Positions 1 to 12,429 are shown, counted from the first letter of the stretch. The stretch is 64,000 nt of DNA from Owenia fusiformis (GCA_903813345.2 CAIIXF020000010.1:30872828-30936827), one strand, 5' to 3'. Numbers and translations: made by a program. Notes: generated by a model not told the origin, from the letters alone.

Positions 1-885
1 TTGGTATGTTAGAGGTTGTATATTGTTGGTTGTGCCTAATTGTGTTGTGTCAGTTAGTTTGACAGTCGGTTTTCTTTAAGTGTTTTTGTCTTGTATTGGT
101 TCCGTGTCCCATTGCGTCATGCTAATTTTATAATGGATTGTGTTCTGTTGTTGTCATGCAGCGCTGGTTGGGTAGCAGGTTGTGCCAAGTCGGATGAGGT
201 ATCTGGTTGTGTCTGATTTTGTTATTTAGTTGGCGTTGTTTACAGTTAAAGAAGGCTTTTATCGCACCTAAAAAAGGTATGATATTGCCGTCAGCTTAAC
301 GGGAGGACGGCGTGCGGTTGAGGTCTCATGCACTTTCTTGTTATCACGATTCCAGGAAAATCATGAGACAGATTTACTTTAAATTTCACACATATTACAT
401 GGTAAGAAGTTCTTGAGCTGATTAACCTTTCGGCGGCCATCTTGCATTCTGGTTGTCAACTTGGAAGTTTTTAGATATACAGTCAATGGTGTATATTTTT
501 ATGTTAAGTCAATACACACTTAGTGCAATCTTAATATTCTCAAAAGAAAATTCTACCTATAACAAAATTGTTTACGTATTTTGTAGCATAATGGAGTCAC
601 TGCATTTATGAACACTATCTAAGCCTATCTGAGTTATGACTCATAAAATTAAATATTCTACAAAGTATACTTTTCACTGAATTAGTTAGTGTAAACCTAG
701 AAATCGTTTATTTTGAAAGTGATTAAATAAAATTAATAAATGACCCTCTTTGGGATGAAAAAGGTTAATGCCTATTTTTGCATTACCAAAAATTCGAATG
801 GAGGTGGGATTTTAAAAGCTTAGACTACCGACGAATTGGAACCTGAAAGCAAACGAGGCCATTTATTTGACACTAGTTCGCAATA

Positions 886-916
886 CCATGGGCTTTCAAC
901 TAGTGAAAGCCCATGG
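886..916. repeat. Perfect 13-bp inverted repeat (hairpin)
   Basis: The arms 886-898 and 904-916 are exact reverse complements (CCATGGGCTTTCA) separated by a 5-nt loop. Imperfect pairing continues outward for a few bases. No transposon ends or coding context were recognised. Confidence 0.8.
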
Positions 917-1465
917 CAATAATAATAGCCGCAGATTGAGATGCGTTCAAAATTACGTACTTCAAAAAACGTACTGCGAAACAAAAATTATCGAAATATC
1001 GTATTCGTAAACGTAATGAAATATACGAATACGGGTACGTTTCAGCTAACCCAAGAGGTGGGGAACCCCAAAGGCTTAGACGATACCAGACATAATTACG
1101 TATTTTGCTTGCCACCTTCCTATGACATTGTTTAAATTCTCCAGAAATGAACATTGGCCTAATATTATTCGAATCATATAAAAATTCTGAGGCTGCCATT
1201 TTTGTAGATTTTGACCATCAGAAACAAATTTACATTATAATTAAGCGTATGTCATCTTTAAACTCTGAGATTATTCCCGGGGGTTTCACTCCAATATCCC
1301 CCTATTTGGTTAACCTGTTGTGCGAAACCTCTTCATTATATCTATGATTCTGTTCCCAGAATTGACCATTTATCCAGTTCGCGAAACTGCGTTTAGTAGA
1401 TTCGTTCATAATGCCGGGACTCCTTAAGATTCGGCGGCGATTTAAATATAGCGGCTATTTACTTC

Positions 1466-1510
1466 TTAAAACTAGTCTTTCTTAGAAGAACTAAGAAAGA
1501 CTAGTTTTAA
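1466..1510. repeat. Perfect 20-bp inverted repeat (hairpin)
   Basis: The arms 1466-1485 and 1491-1510 are exact reverse complements separated by the 5-nt loop AAGAA. The hairpin lies in the first copy of a degenerate direct repeat whose second copy (about 1565-1675) keeps the flanking words but has a diverged hairpin. It may be an insertion or the dyad of a small foldback element. Confidence 0.8.
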
Positions 1511-2376
1511 TGAACGCATGTCCTTTAAATGACAAAGATTCCAAAGCTATTTAGAAATTCCTCTAACCCTTAGTAGATTTGTTTGGATTTGGCGGCGTTT
1601 TAAATATCGCGGTTATGACCAGGTTACTCAGATGAACTAAGAATGACCAGTTTTGATGAAGGCAGATATTTGCTATATTGGAACTTTTAATAAATCTTGG
1701 CAGATTATTATTTAATGTCAATTTATAGAGTTCTATATACATTACACTTAGTTTTTTTAGTTTCTAAACGTATCATTCAACTATGCCATAAAGGAGATTG
1801 AAGATCCGTCTAAATGTATATTTCCTAAATGTATTTTCATTGCATGTTTTACTGATCTTTAAACTGCTTTTGAATATTTTTAACTTAATGAAAATATATA
1901 CGCTAACAAAATTAATTAAATACACGCTGTGTTTTGAACTTTTTTGTAAAATTGTCCTTCCCTGCCGTGGGAAGCCACGCCTTCTCCATCCCCACCTCCG
2001 GGACGCTAAGCAAACTGTATACGTCATTCTCATAAAGTTTAATTGATTTATCTTTCTAGAGTATTGGATTCCGTATTATTTGATTTCGGTGTAATAATGG
2101 GTTTTCGAGTATTGGGGTTCGAACAAGGGCAGCAATACTTCATATTATATTATGTTGAGGACGGGGGTTCGTCCAGATGAAACACACAATGGAAGATCAT
2201 ACCGCCGTATTCTGCATATGTGCTTGAATTCTGCTCCAAGTCAAATAAACGAATGCGTTCATAGCGTACTAATTGTACTTATATACTGTATACGTAAATC
2301 ATGAAATTAACGGGCATATCAGGAGTTCTACGATTGTTCACCGTATTTAGCTATACGCCTATTTTTGTTATCATCC

Positions 2377-2550
2377 CACTGGCGGATCCAGATCCATCTT
2401 GCGCCCCCCCCCCTTTTTTGTAGGAGCCCAAAAATCGTTTTGCTCGAAAGTTACATATGGCCTCAAAAATGATTCTCTTTGGGCATGATTTGGCATTTTA
2501 GGCCAAATTTTCAAAAATGGGGTTTAAATTTTCATCTGGATCCGCCAGTG
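2377..2550. mobile_element. Short hAT-like MITE (174 bp)
   Basis: The element has 17-bp perfect terminal inverted repeats: CACTGGCGGATCCAGAT at the left and its complement at the right. The interior holds a C-rich run and the words GGCATTTTAGGCCAAATTTT, which recur inside the larger elements at 44224-44408 and 47229-48617. The ends resemble hAT-type CAGTGGCG termini. I see no clear 8-bp target duplication, so the superfamily is inferred from the ends and the relatives. Confidence 0.7.
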
Positions 2551-2855
2551 TTGTCAAAGTTGTTAAATTCAAAAAGGCCAAATAATTGCGATATTGAATG
2601 TGCAACTTATCACAGTACACCTCTCCCGACGAGTGACACGTGTTGTTAAAAACTATCCAATCCTACACATAGAACGCATGCATAATACAAAAAAATGCTG
2701 GGATCGAAATTGTATCGTAGTGTAAGCCAATTTACTGACTGAATTACTCAGTTGGAGTAACAATTCCCGGGGAAACTTTCCCGGGAACAGATAACTATTC
2801 CCTCTATTGACTAAACTAGGTACTATAGTTCACTCCACCTTTTGAAAATAACTAA

Positions 2856-2858
<3 letters not shown>

Positions 2859-2904
<46 letters not shown>
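2859..2904. repeat. (AT)n microsatellite
   Basis: An uninterrupted AT dinucleotide run of about 23 units. Confidence 0.97.
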
Positions 2905-2906
<2 letters not shown>

Positions 2907-5405
2907 TATACATGTCCCTTAGATTCCATTAGGTTGATCCAAACTTGTTAAAAAGAAACTAAGTGACACAGGCAATACATTTCCATATATTCTAGCCCTA
3001 CCAACACCGGTGATGCCATCTATTTTTCTATTTATATGGAAAATGGTCAATTGTCACCAGCTAAGGGGCGGGGGTGTCGAGGGGTTCTAGCCCCCTCCTG
3101 GCAAAAAAACTTTCAAAATCATGCAGTTTTTCACCATTCCTGATTTTGTTATCGAAATCTAGTAGTGTAAACAAGTAGAATAACTTTTGCAAGTCCTTAT
3201 CTGATTTTATAATATATCTTATCTTTCAAAGCATATATTTTCTATAAATCTCCAATAAGGCGTCTACAAAGCAGATGGATGGGCCATAAAACGTTTAAAG
3301 AATTTTCATTCTACAAAACGCTTTTATTGAGCCACCTTGTACATAGTTTTTAAAGTAAATGTCCTCAGTGGTATTTCACTCCATATTTTAAACCGTTTTT
3401 GCTGACCCGCATCATCTTTAAGTTTTTCTGTGTCCCTACGCTTTCTGAGACCCAATCCGGTGCTATGGTAAAGTGGCCTTTAGGTGGAGCTTGTGCATTC
3501 TGAAATAATCGAAAATCACTTTTAGGGAGACAATAATAATCAAAACAATATATTTTTCTCCTTCAGTACCAAAATATAACTGCAAACACCTTATTGGTCA
3601 GTAATTAATGATAATAAATAAGTTCGAGATTCAATTACGTGAGAAGTTAATACCAGGGTTTATTTATGTTTAAAGGAGCTCAAAATGTCCTCCCTTAAAC
3701 TTAGGGGAGGGCATTAAAATTGGCGAGACATGTTTGAGATACACAGGAAAATAGAATAATGAGAATTCCGTTTCAATTAAATATAGCGTCTATGTTAATA
3801 TTTCCTGAAAATCTACGTCAATTTTTCACCAGTATTATTTTCAGTATCCAAGATGTACAACTTGCTGCATATCGATTTCAAATATTCACTTATTTTGAAA
3901 TAATAAGGCGTGAAGCCTATTATCGTTAAAATTCCCCAAAGGATTCAAAATATAATTTACTTTAAACTTGTAATGCCCAATGCAACTGAGTAATGATTAA
4001 TATGATTACAGATTGGCTCATTAAAGTGGCAATATCAATATATTTACTTCAAAGAGTTTTTTGTCTTCTGGGTTTGCTTAAGAGCATACAGCAAAACAAG
4101 TGACGGAACACTTGTCGTATCATAATAATGTCTCGCTTGGGCTGCATTTGACTAACGGAGGTACATTGTACGCTAGGCTAATATAACTGGACTTTGAAAA
4201 GTTTCCCACATGGGAGGTGTTCTTTACTTTCACAAATGGAAATGGGACTTTGAAGTGTTCCACTTAATTAAGGAGGTAGTCCACCTGAGGATACAACATT
4301 TTATCCCAAGGATGTATAGTCTTAACTTGAAGGGTCGTCGATTTTAGTGATTTTAGAATTACGAACAGTCACTTTAAAATCCTGGGGGATCTGTCTGTCA
4401 GTTGATTTCCCATACCATTTCCACTTTTAATATGGTCGGTAATTTCCCAAATGTATTCAGCTTGAGTGATTGACAAAACCAATCAATGTCTTATCACAAT
4501 ACGGTACGTCAATATGCACCCTTGCTGAAGTCCTCAATTTCTGAGAAGAACTCAAGTTGATCGAGTATTCACAAGTAGATATACAAGGGGCGTTCCATAT
4601 ATTCTGATAAAAATGCTCTCATTTTGTGATCTTCTCTCATATCCCTCTTATATTTTCCTAATGTATCTGTTAATGTCACACTCTGCATCAGCCACACTAG
4701 CCTCATCTGATATTTTGACTTTTTGTGTGTCTCATGACACGTGATGCCAATTGGCCCATTTTGTCATACAGTGCTATTGTGAGCTGTTGTGATGTTATTA
4801 ATGAGCACAAATAAACATTTGATCAGCAACAAACAATTGAGCAACAATACCAACCTTTTTCGAAAAAAAATTGATTTCGGCATGCTTTAAAATAATCAAA
4901 ATAACAAGTAATTATGATATTTTAAAGGTCATAATTTAATTGACCTGCCTACCCTTATTACAGGTTACCATGGCAACCTTATCTCGAAATTATTTTAAGA
5001 TATAGCTATAATATTTTAATATTTCCCCTTGTCGGGGAGTACTAGAATCCATTTTCAATAGTAAGAATAGGGTTTCTTAAACAGGGCATTAAAGCTGAAC
5101 TATAACGCCTTTTTGAAAATTTTGGCTAGTACTAAGGATACTTTTATACATCTGAAAACTTAACTCTTGGCGTCAGTTCTGATTTACAACTTACAGTAAA
5201 GAAACTGTTTTCGTGTGCGTATGCTTTTGGCTGTTTCTTCCTCGGCTGGTGTCTGGCAGTAGGTCTAGTCTGGTAGTTGGTGTACCCAGCTGCTGGGATG
5301 TTGATGGCTGGCTGACTACTGAAAAATTATGATAAGCTAATTATTAATGCTACCTGAATGTATGGCAGACCTAGTTAATCAAGGAGTTCAGATACAAACC
5401 GTCCA

Positions 5406-5530
5406 AATGTTTGACAATTACGTTTCCCTTTTGGATAGCGTTTTTAACCCTTTTTATCTAAATTGGGGTGTTTGACAATTACCTTTCCCTTTTGGATAGC
5501 GTCTTTAACCCTTTTGTCTTAATTGGGGTG
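5406..5530. repeat. Tandem duplication of about 62 bp
   Basis: Two adjacent copies begin with GTTTGACAATTAC and end with AATTGGGGTG. They differ at a handful of positions, so this is a recent local duplication. Confidence 0.85.
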
Positions 5531-6361
5531 TTTCTTCAATGACAAGAGTTTTGTAAATTTCATCAAATGAAGGCTTTCAAACCCGGCCCCATATCAACAT
5601 GCCTTAGTATATTGTCAATAGGGAGGTGAGGTTGCCATTTTTGAAGCGAGTGTATAGGTGGCATTCGATCGAGGCCAGTGTCATTTGTACCCTAAAGAAT
5701 GGCTGACGTATGGTTACGGAAGTAAATGTTAAGGACAAATAGCAGTAGGTACGTTCTTATTGACTGTCTGGATGTCCAGAGAGTATAGACATAAACAAGC
5801 CATCGATATGCAAAATATCACCACCTGTCAGTTGTTAGACGTCAAACGTCGAACGCCAGACACTGTCCACAAAAAAGTTAGATGTTATAGTCTTCGGTAG
5901 TGACACTGCATGTTATAGTCTTCCGTAGTGACATGAAAATGATTGCCTTTGCGATGAGTTTCTGATATTTTTATTGCCCTTAGAGCTAGAGATATCAATT
6001 GCTTTCAAGTGTTCGACCAAGTATTACTACTTATTTATCCATTCCACCTAGACATCCCATTGTCCGCGTCCGACTTCTATTTCAGTTAATGATTTCCTAT
6101 TGGTGTTTACAAGAACATTTTTCACTCAAATTCAAAGAATTAATTGCCTGTTTAATTAATAAATTGCGTGTCCAGGTTTATATCATATTCGTAACAATAA
6201 CAAGATGACGGACAATTGCTCGTTTAACATTTTATTAGACTCATCCCTCAAGCTTTATCCTCAAAGTAATGACCAGTTCTCATCTTTTGTTTGGTCTCAT
6301 CCTTTGCATATGGATTTAGTGTTTCAACCTCCGCATAAGTTCATTGGGTTAACTTTTAGAA

Positions 6362-6430
6362 ATAAACTTTACTTCGAGTGAGAGAGCGTTGACCCAAAGA
6401 TCTGAGTTCGAATCCCAGTGGCTTTTGGGG
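6362..6430 (+). repeat. tRNA-like segment (degenerate tRNA or SINE head)
   Basis: The stretch contains GAGTGAGAGAGCGTT, resembling a tRNA D-arm/A-box. About 15 bases later comes GAGTTCGAATCCC, close to the pol III B-box GGTTCGANNCC. I could not close the acceptor stem. A decayed tRNA gene or SINE 5' end is therefore likelier than a working tRNA. Confidence 0.45.
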
Positions 6431-7971
6431 TAACTGTGATTCTGGTTTCCTGTTTATGGAGTAACAAAAGAGAAGATCCCAATATACATGGGTGTATGAT
6501 TGACTAGTTCTGGAGAATCAGGGGAACTATATCTAACTTTCAACGTGGGTTGTCATATATTTCTGCAATTTTCTGTCTACAGTAGGAATTCATACCATTA
6601 CGAGAATGATGTGATGATCAAAGTCTTCTTTGAAGTCTTGAGACGGGGATGGCCATCGTACATATGTTCAAAGGATTTCCTTAGTGGAGAGATTTTTAAG
6701 TGCTGGCCTTTTATACTCAATTGACCATTCCGCTCACATCATTGTTCACGATCCATTACCAGGCTCCTCTCTATGTCAATGCCCCTGATTAAAGTGAACA
6801 GGAAAGCATATTCAAGCCTATTAATGAGCTCATTGTCGATTGCACGAAGTTTGTCCACGATCATATGCAATCACCTGAAGGGCAATGGGTCATTTATTGT
6901 CAAAACCCATGTAACACTCAAGATTTGTTAGCCTAACATGAATAACCATGGAGTAGAACAAAAAATGAATTCTGAGTATAAAACACACTTTGTAGTATCA
7001 TCATTGACTTCTGTCATGTATCCTGATATCAAGTATATGGCCTACATTGAACTAATCGCCAAATCCTTTGGACGGGATGTTTTTTGTCTATTAACGCCAT
7101 TGTCAGTTTGATTTATATCGTGCAAGTTATGGTTAATATAAAATTATAATTAGGACAGCAGGAAGGGGAATGTCTCTTTTATGGCTATACTTCATATAGA
7201 AATTACAATTTATCATCTTTTGATGAAAAATAGGAAATACGAGTGCAATGAGATTTGAAGAAAAATTACGCGTTTGAAGTTTTTCAATTGTGATATATTT
7301 TATCTTTGTTCGTAGTGTCAGAAGCACTTTTCCCCATTGATCTCAGCTTAAACGCATCTTTTATATTAAGTTTAAAACATAAAAGAAATGAAAAATGACT
7401 TAATTAGAGCCTTCAAATGTTCTAAGGGTATTCCACCTCGCGCAGAAATAAAAAACGCGAAGGAAGAAAGCACAATGAACTCATTCTGTCTTCATCGAAG
7501 AGCTATCAAACTGATTTAATTCGTTTCCGACAATGAACAAAGAAAATGGCCTAAAGGCTAAGATGTCAATGTATTGTAATTTATAAAAGATATATGTCAT
7601 ATTCAATTTTTTCATGCTTGATATCATTCAAGCTTTCTGGGTCAAGGGCCAGGCACTTAACAATTACCTCAAAGATAATTCAATGACTGACATAAATTAT
7701 ACAAAAAAGCCCAAAGGAGTGTACTCACTGCCCTGAATTAGAATTAACTTCATCAGTCTAAAAATATTTTTTTCAGTGACACAGAGAAATTAGTCATTGT
7801 TCGAGATGTTTGTTGAATTGGATGCCGTCTTTCATTGTTATCCAGCCTTTGCCATTAACCCTTACTGATTAAGATGTCAGAATATCTTTGTAGCTCGAGA
7901 TTTGTAACATCTCAACTAATTTTGTAATTAAGTACATGTTTTCGATCATGAAATCTATGTTGACGTTCGAG

Positions 7972-7977
7972 TTTATT
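7972..7977 (-). promoter_or_regulatory. Candidate polyadenylation signal of gene A
   Basis: Read on the minus strand this is AATAAA, about 240 nt after the stop codon of the last gene A exon (8214). It is the first canonical hexamer I noticed downstream. The motif is common in AT-rich DNA, so this is only a plausible 3' end. Confidence 0.4.
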
Positions 7978-8213
7978 GTATATTGCCATCAATTGATTGC
8001 GTAGGACAAAGCAAGGACTTGGTATATCAGAAACTACCCATAAGCTTAAGAGGTTTGAGAAGTTAAAATGGTTCTTGAGTTAACTCTGTGTTTCTATTTT
8101 TTCAATATATTTGAAGTTTGCCCAAGTTGCCATGGCGATTACGTATTTGTATGCATGCATTTTGGCATTGGTTTGGATTTTTTTTCTACGGAACTTTCCT
8201 CAGCAAATGCTAC

Positions 8214-8549
8214 TTACTTTGCCATTTGTTTTGCCCAGGTTTTCACAATATGATCCTCACAAGGGTTACATCTATCATCGTGTTCTGTGTAAACTTGAAC
8301 AGGGGGTCTTGGTCGTATCATTCTTGCGGATTGCACTTGGCGTCTCCTGATCGGCGTCACACTTACATCGCGCGTTGGCGACGCCGAGTACGGACGTGCA
8401 GGGGTGGTTGATTTGATCGGAGACACAGACTTGCCATTGTTTAAGGTTTTTAGATAGCTATAAACGATTTCTTTGTCTGTGTCTTGGACGTTGTTAAGCC
8501 ACGCTCGTAGATTTGGCTCATATGTTACGTTAAAATCTTTTGTCGCCGG
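8214..8549 (-). CDS. Gene A terminal coding exon (Arg/Pro-rich C-terminus)
   Basis: An acceptor (TTTTTAG) precedes position 8549. The frame then runs phase 0 for 111 codons to TAA at 8216-8214. It begins PATKDFNVTYEPNLRAW, contains a helical stretch (about residues 15-40 of the exon), then a basic Ser/Pro/Arg tail with RPYSASPTRD and RRRQVQSARMIRPRPP, and ends KTWAKQMAK. The phase matches the exon ending at 9014, which closes on a whole codon. RPxSA-type motifs and Pro/Arg tails are common in ciliary and microtubule-associated proteins, but I do not recognise the family. The stop overlaps a consensus donor (GTAAGT at 8218-8213), so an isoform could splice here instead of ending. Confidence 0.82.
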   Translation of the reverse strand, partial: PATKDFNVTYEPNLRAWLNNVQDTDKEIVYSYLKTLNNGKSVSPIKSTTPARPYSASPTRDVSVTPIRRRQVQSARMIRPRPPVQVYTEHDDRCNPCEDHIVKTWAKQMAK

Positions 8550-9013
8550 CTAAAAATAGAATGGACATTGGGTCAGTATATTGTTTGTGTATGTACCTCA
8601 ACTTCATCAAGAAAAAATACCCCTTTCTTCTTTCACTCACTAAAATACGGATTATACAAAGGTCAGCTAGGCTTCACAAGAAATTGGCTCATCGGAAACA
8701 ATCTCATTCAGTGCGTAGTATCATCAGACAAAGACATTTTCTTGCTCTATTTACACAAAATAGAATAATTTGCAATAAGTTATACTTTTAAGAGCAGAGA
8801 TGACTTTTCGTGTACCAGTTTTAACAGTACCCCAAGTAAAAGAGAGAGAGAGAGATAGAGAGAGGGGGTGTAGTTTAAAACTAAATGCACGTGGAACGCG
8901 TGTGATTGATAACTGTAGATAACCAGCAGAGTGCTCTCTTTTCTCCTGAAATCTTTTCGTAAGATTGCCAAGGACTTTCACCAATCCATCAGCATGGGAG
9001 TAATAATACTTAC

Positions 9014-9492
9014 ATTTGTTGTTGTATCAATAATTGGAGCATGGTGACAAGTGTCATATGACGACACATCAGCGTGAGGAATTGGAGAGGTTGGTTCCGG
9101 TGTATACCCCGTTCTAATTGGTTCATTGGCTACATCGTCTGCATAATCCTGCGGCCATCTTTTGGCGCTGATGTCAACCGCGGATGTCCCGTACGTCGGA
9201 CTTGGAGGTTTATGGTAACTGCTTGTATATGCGGTATTGGACTTGTGTGTGTTGTAACCAGGGTTGTAACTTGGGTATCCACTTCCTTGTGGTGTAGGTG
9301 GTCGTATGACGGGGACCGATTTACCTAGGTCTCGATTCGGTGTGCCGGTTTTCCAACTAATCCAATGATCTTGATCTTCGTCAGGACTCGTGTCGTAACC
9401 CCATGCTGTTTCTTTAGGGAGTGTAGGTTGGTCCCTGGTAATTGGCCTCGTTCTCGCCCCGGCAGTCTTTGGACGATCATATTGATATGTAT
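9014..9492 (-). CDS. Gene A internal coding exon (Pro/Thr/Tyr-rich)
   Basis: The exon is bounded by an acceptor (TGTTTTCAG) before 9492 and a consensus donor GTAAGT at 9013-9008. It is 479 bp, taking one base from the upstream exon and ending on a complete codon. The frame encodes about 159 residues rich in Pro, Thr, Tyr, Ser and Asp. Landmarks are TYQYDRPKTAGARTRP at the start, DHWISWKTGTPNRDLGK near residue 44, and repeated short Tyr-Pro or Tyr-Thr segments later. There is no signal peptide or membrane segment, and only one Cys. The low-complexity, aromatic and proline-rich nature suggests an extended protein binding a lattice such as a microtubule doublet (inference). Open frames on the other strand here are shadows. 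Confidence 0.85.
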
Positions 9493-10118
9493 CTGAAAAC
9501 ATGATTTTACCCATTAACACTTTCATTTCGATCATTGTTTCAATGAGCTCGTTTCATATATTCTAAGTTGCACAAAACCTTGATTACCAATTACCAATTT
9601 CTCTTCGCATGTCGAATCTGTTTCTTATTTGTAAGTAGTTAAACAAAAAAGGATGAAATACAATAACAATCATGTAAACACTATTCAGTGTTAATAGTAC
9701 AAATACTATAATATCCCTATCTTTTCCACAGATCTGATCTTCGTTCGATTTAATTAATCGATGAACTGATCTACAAACTTCAACATTTACTACATACTAC
9801 CTTTGAGCTTAACTTAAACAGTCGCGTACCATCATTAACACTCAGTAATTTCTTTCCCGTTTTTCTAGTTATCGCATTTAATAAGAGGTACTAAAACTGC
9901 TTTTTATACTAGTTCATTGTTGTGTGTTTCTGTTTTGTTTGTTTTTGACAGTTTCAACAGGTTTTTGTTTTATTGATCATATTCATTTTCTGAAAACAAA
10001 CAATATTTGTTTGTTTTCTTGTTTATCTGGTTATTTGTTTGATTTGTTACTTGTTGATTTGTTGCAGTGAACATTCATGATCTTTCCAAATCCCGAGACC
10101 AATTTTCTTAAAACTTAC

Positions 10119-10305
10119 CAAGGTTCGTCTCAAGACAGTATGGCCAATAACTCCTTGCGGTGTATTCAACCACATGAGCTCGTGGGTCTAGATCTTTATG
10201 TAGTCTCACATTATCAGTGTTCGGGAAGAACTCAGTTGCTTCTTCATGTTTTAGTATAGCCTTGTTAATTGGTTTATCCCTAATTACGACCTTACTTAGA
10301 CCCAT
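10119..10305 (-). CDS. Candidate alternative exon of gene A
   Basis: A frame from ATG at 10305 runs 62 codons to a consensus donor GTAAGT (10118-10113) in phase 1. That is the phase needed by the exon starting at 9492, giving an in-frame join ending ...CLETNL-D-TYQYDRP. The frame has protein-like composition (MGLSKVVIRDKPINKAIL, later PRAHVVEYTARSYWPYC). An in-frame TAA lies just upstream of a possible acceptor (AAACAG before 10314). The stretch may therefore be an alternative first exon starting at this ATG. It could be a middle exon only if a weak AAG acceptor before 10322 is used. A pseudo-exon is also possible. Confidence 0.45.
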
Positions 10306-11789
10306 TTTACTCCACTGTTTAGCTTAACAACCACGTGTTTCTGGATCTATCTTATTTGTTTGGTTTTGAATCGCCTATCATTACTTATCATTACTTATCT
10401 GTCCTTAATTGACTATCTTAGCCCCTATGTTGTCTGATTGTTCTCACTTGACAACGGTACAAACTTATTCATATGTTCTAGATCGTATGTCATAGTGTAC
10501 TATTTGTTGGCATTGTCAAAAGGGTTCTATTATAGTCTTAAGTTAGGCAAATCTACTACAATGGCATCTCGGGTTTTATTGATCTTATTCAAATGGGTTT
10601 ATAAATTGTTTACATTCACAAATTTCTATATGCTAAATCGGATTCTATATTTGCAAGCAATTTAGCATCTTGACGTTTCTCTGACTTTATGTTAAACTTT
10701 ACTAGATCAGAGTAGATTTTAAAGCTTATATTTCTAGTTTGATTAGTATACGTCATTTATCTCTGTCAGCCTACAGGCATTTTACGCTGAATCAAGAAAC
10801 GATGGGATCTTTATTACGTAATGGATCAATTAAAGGAAATAAGAAAAATCGTATTTCGTATGGCATAGTGACATATTCTCTTATAAACAATCCATCATCA
10901 ATGATCAGAAGTGAAATAAAAAGATTAATTACAACTTAAACCGCATTTAATTGAACCAAGTTGCTCAAGTTTTGATGAAAAACTCTTGAATCATTGTCTA
11001 AACTAAAACGGGAAAATAATGAACAAATTGGGAAATAGTACAAATCAATCCATATTTAATCATATTTTCTTCATAAATGCAAATCATCTGCCACAAATCT
11101 TGGTATATTCATCCTTGGTCCAATTTTTTTTTCAATTCATTCCATGAGCTCGACCTTGAGGGACTTTTGGTATATTATACACAAAATTAGTTTAATTTAA
11201 AGCAACTTACCATTTTGCGTTCTTCCTGATCTATTTTGTTTAATCAGTCTCATAGCAGGTTTGACATACGATTCCAGCATTTCGTTTTGAGCTGAAATGT
11301 TTATACAAAGTAATTAATAAAGTTCGACATACGATTCCAGCATAAGTTTTTGTGCTAAAATAATACAATATGTATACGTGGGTTTTCTGAGCTGAAATAC
11401 AAAAGAAAGTTGTTGTTTTTTGGGGGGGAGGGGTTATACATTGCTTTTTCGCTAAAATATACAAAATGGAAACGGCATCCTTAAGTGAATATACAGAAGC
11501 CATATTATGGTCATTCTCTTCAGTTATTTCTTGATAGTTTATGTCATACATCTTAATACTGTTATTATTTACATCTATGTACACTCCCCTACATACGTTT
11601 AGAAACCGGAACTTGTTCATTCGGTAGGATATAAAATTCTTTCAATGTCTAAATCTTAATTTTGTACCTAAATTACACATCTGAATTTTATGATTTCTTT
11701 ACATCGCCCGATGATAGATGACTTTAATGAATCATTCCAAATGAACTTTCTGTTGTCAAACTTATGGAGGGTGGTGTACATCCACTTAC

Positions 11790-11949
11790 GTTTGTAGGTC
11801 TTTGTGCCGTAACCTTGAACATGTGACTCAACTGAGGGCTGGAAGCCATACTCCGATGACATTTTCTGAACATAGCTCTCGACGTCAGCACGCATATTTT
11901 CTGGGTCCATGTAACTTCTCATGGTGACACCGTCACTGAATTCTTTGGT
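11790..11949 (-). CDS. Gene A internal coding exon
   Basis: The acceptor TTTAACTACAG precedes 11949 and the donor GTAAGT occupies 11789-11784. The 160-bp exon starts in phase 0 (TKEFSDGVTMRSYMDPEN), is open for 53 codons and leaves one base. Joined to 9492 it reads ...GTKTYK-H-TYQYDRP in frame. The peptide has a charged helical part (about residues 14-30) followed by YGFQPSVESHVQGYGTKTYK. The words SHV and GY/TY resemble short repeats of tubulin-lattice proteins such as PPP1R32/SAXO4, a weak similarity from memory. Twelve bases past the donor the intron runs into the end of a TA-flanked transposon family. Confidence 0.75.
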
Positions 11950-12328
11950 CTGTAGTTAAAAATATAATAATAGATAGATAAAAAAAATTTTATCGAGCAA
12001 CATACCAGGCATAACTAATCATTATTGTTTAATTTCATAGGCTTTAAGGTAATTGATCAACTATATATATATATTTCATAATTATATGAAAGGAATGAGG
12101 GCTACATGTAGTATGTTTCGACTCCAAGTCTACATGTATTTCAAACACGAGAGTGTATATCAGATGATTATCGCCAGATTTGTTTTTTCTCTCAATAATT
12201 CCATTTGTATTGGGATGGTTATTCCTTGTTGCTCACTGAATCTATGCTTCTAGCAGATTTGTCACTAAATGAGTGTCTAAATGGGGGGGGGGGGGGGTGA
12301 CCAACCCCAAATTTGAGCCAATCTCCAG

Positions 12329-12429
12329 GAATTTCGTTCATGGAGCTTATGAGAAAGAGACTTGCTCGGAGAAAATATGATACTTGTGCTCTGGCGAAAG
12401 AGAATGAGAAGGTGTCAACTCTCTGCTGA
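12329..12429 (+). pseudogene. Exon-like coding fragment, unidentified
   Basis: After a possible acceptor (CCAATCTCCAG) the plus strand is open for 32 codons to TGA. The composition is protein-like and highly charged (FMELMRKRLARRKYDTC, then AKENEKVSTLC). A second acceptor-like site (TGTTTTTTAG, about 12437-12446) and further open sequence follow to about 12555. No domain was recognised. It lies inside the large intron of gene A on the opposite strand, next to a 14-G run. It may be a remnant of a gene or transposon, or chance. Confidence 0.2.

Larger units (their letters stand above)
1..7971. other. Intergenic DNA left of gene A, no gene seen
   Basis: No open frame here shows coding character or paired splice sites. 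The listed open frames are short, lie in AT-rich sequence and lack recognisable domains. The stretch holds two perfect hairpins (886-916, 1466-1510), a degenerate direct repeat (about 1378-1520 and 1565-1675), a short inverted-repeat element (2377-2550), an AT microsatellite (2859-2904), a 62-bp duplication (about 5406-5530), a 28-bp duplication (about 5880-5935) and a tRNA-like segment (about 6362-6430). A fragment of the repeat family seen at 58.4-58.9 kb lies at about 360-460. Confidence 0.6.

Noticed and set aside
6362-6430. Functional tRNA gene
   Set aside because: A- and B-box-like words are present but the acceptor stem does not close and the B box lacks a G. Kept only as a tRNA-like relic.
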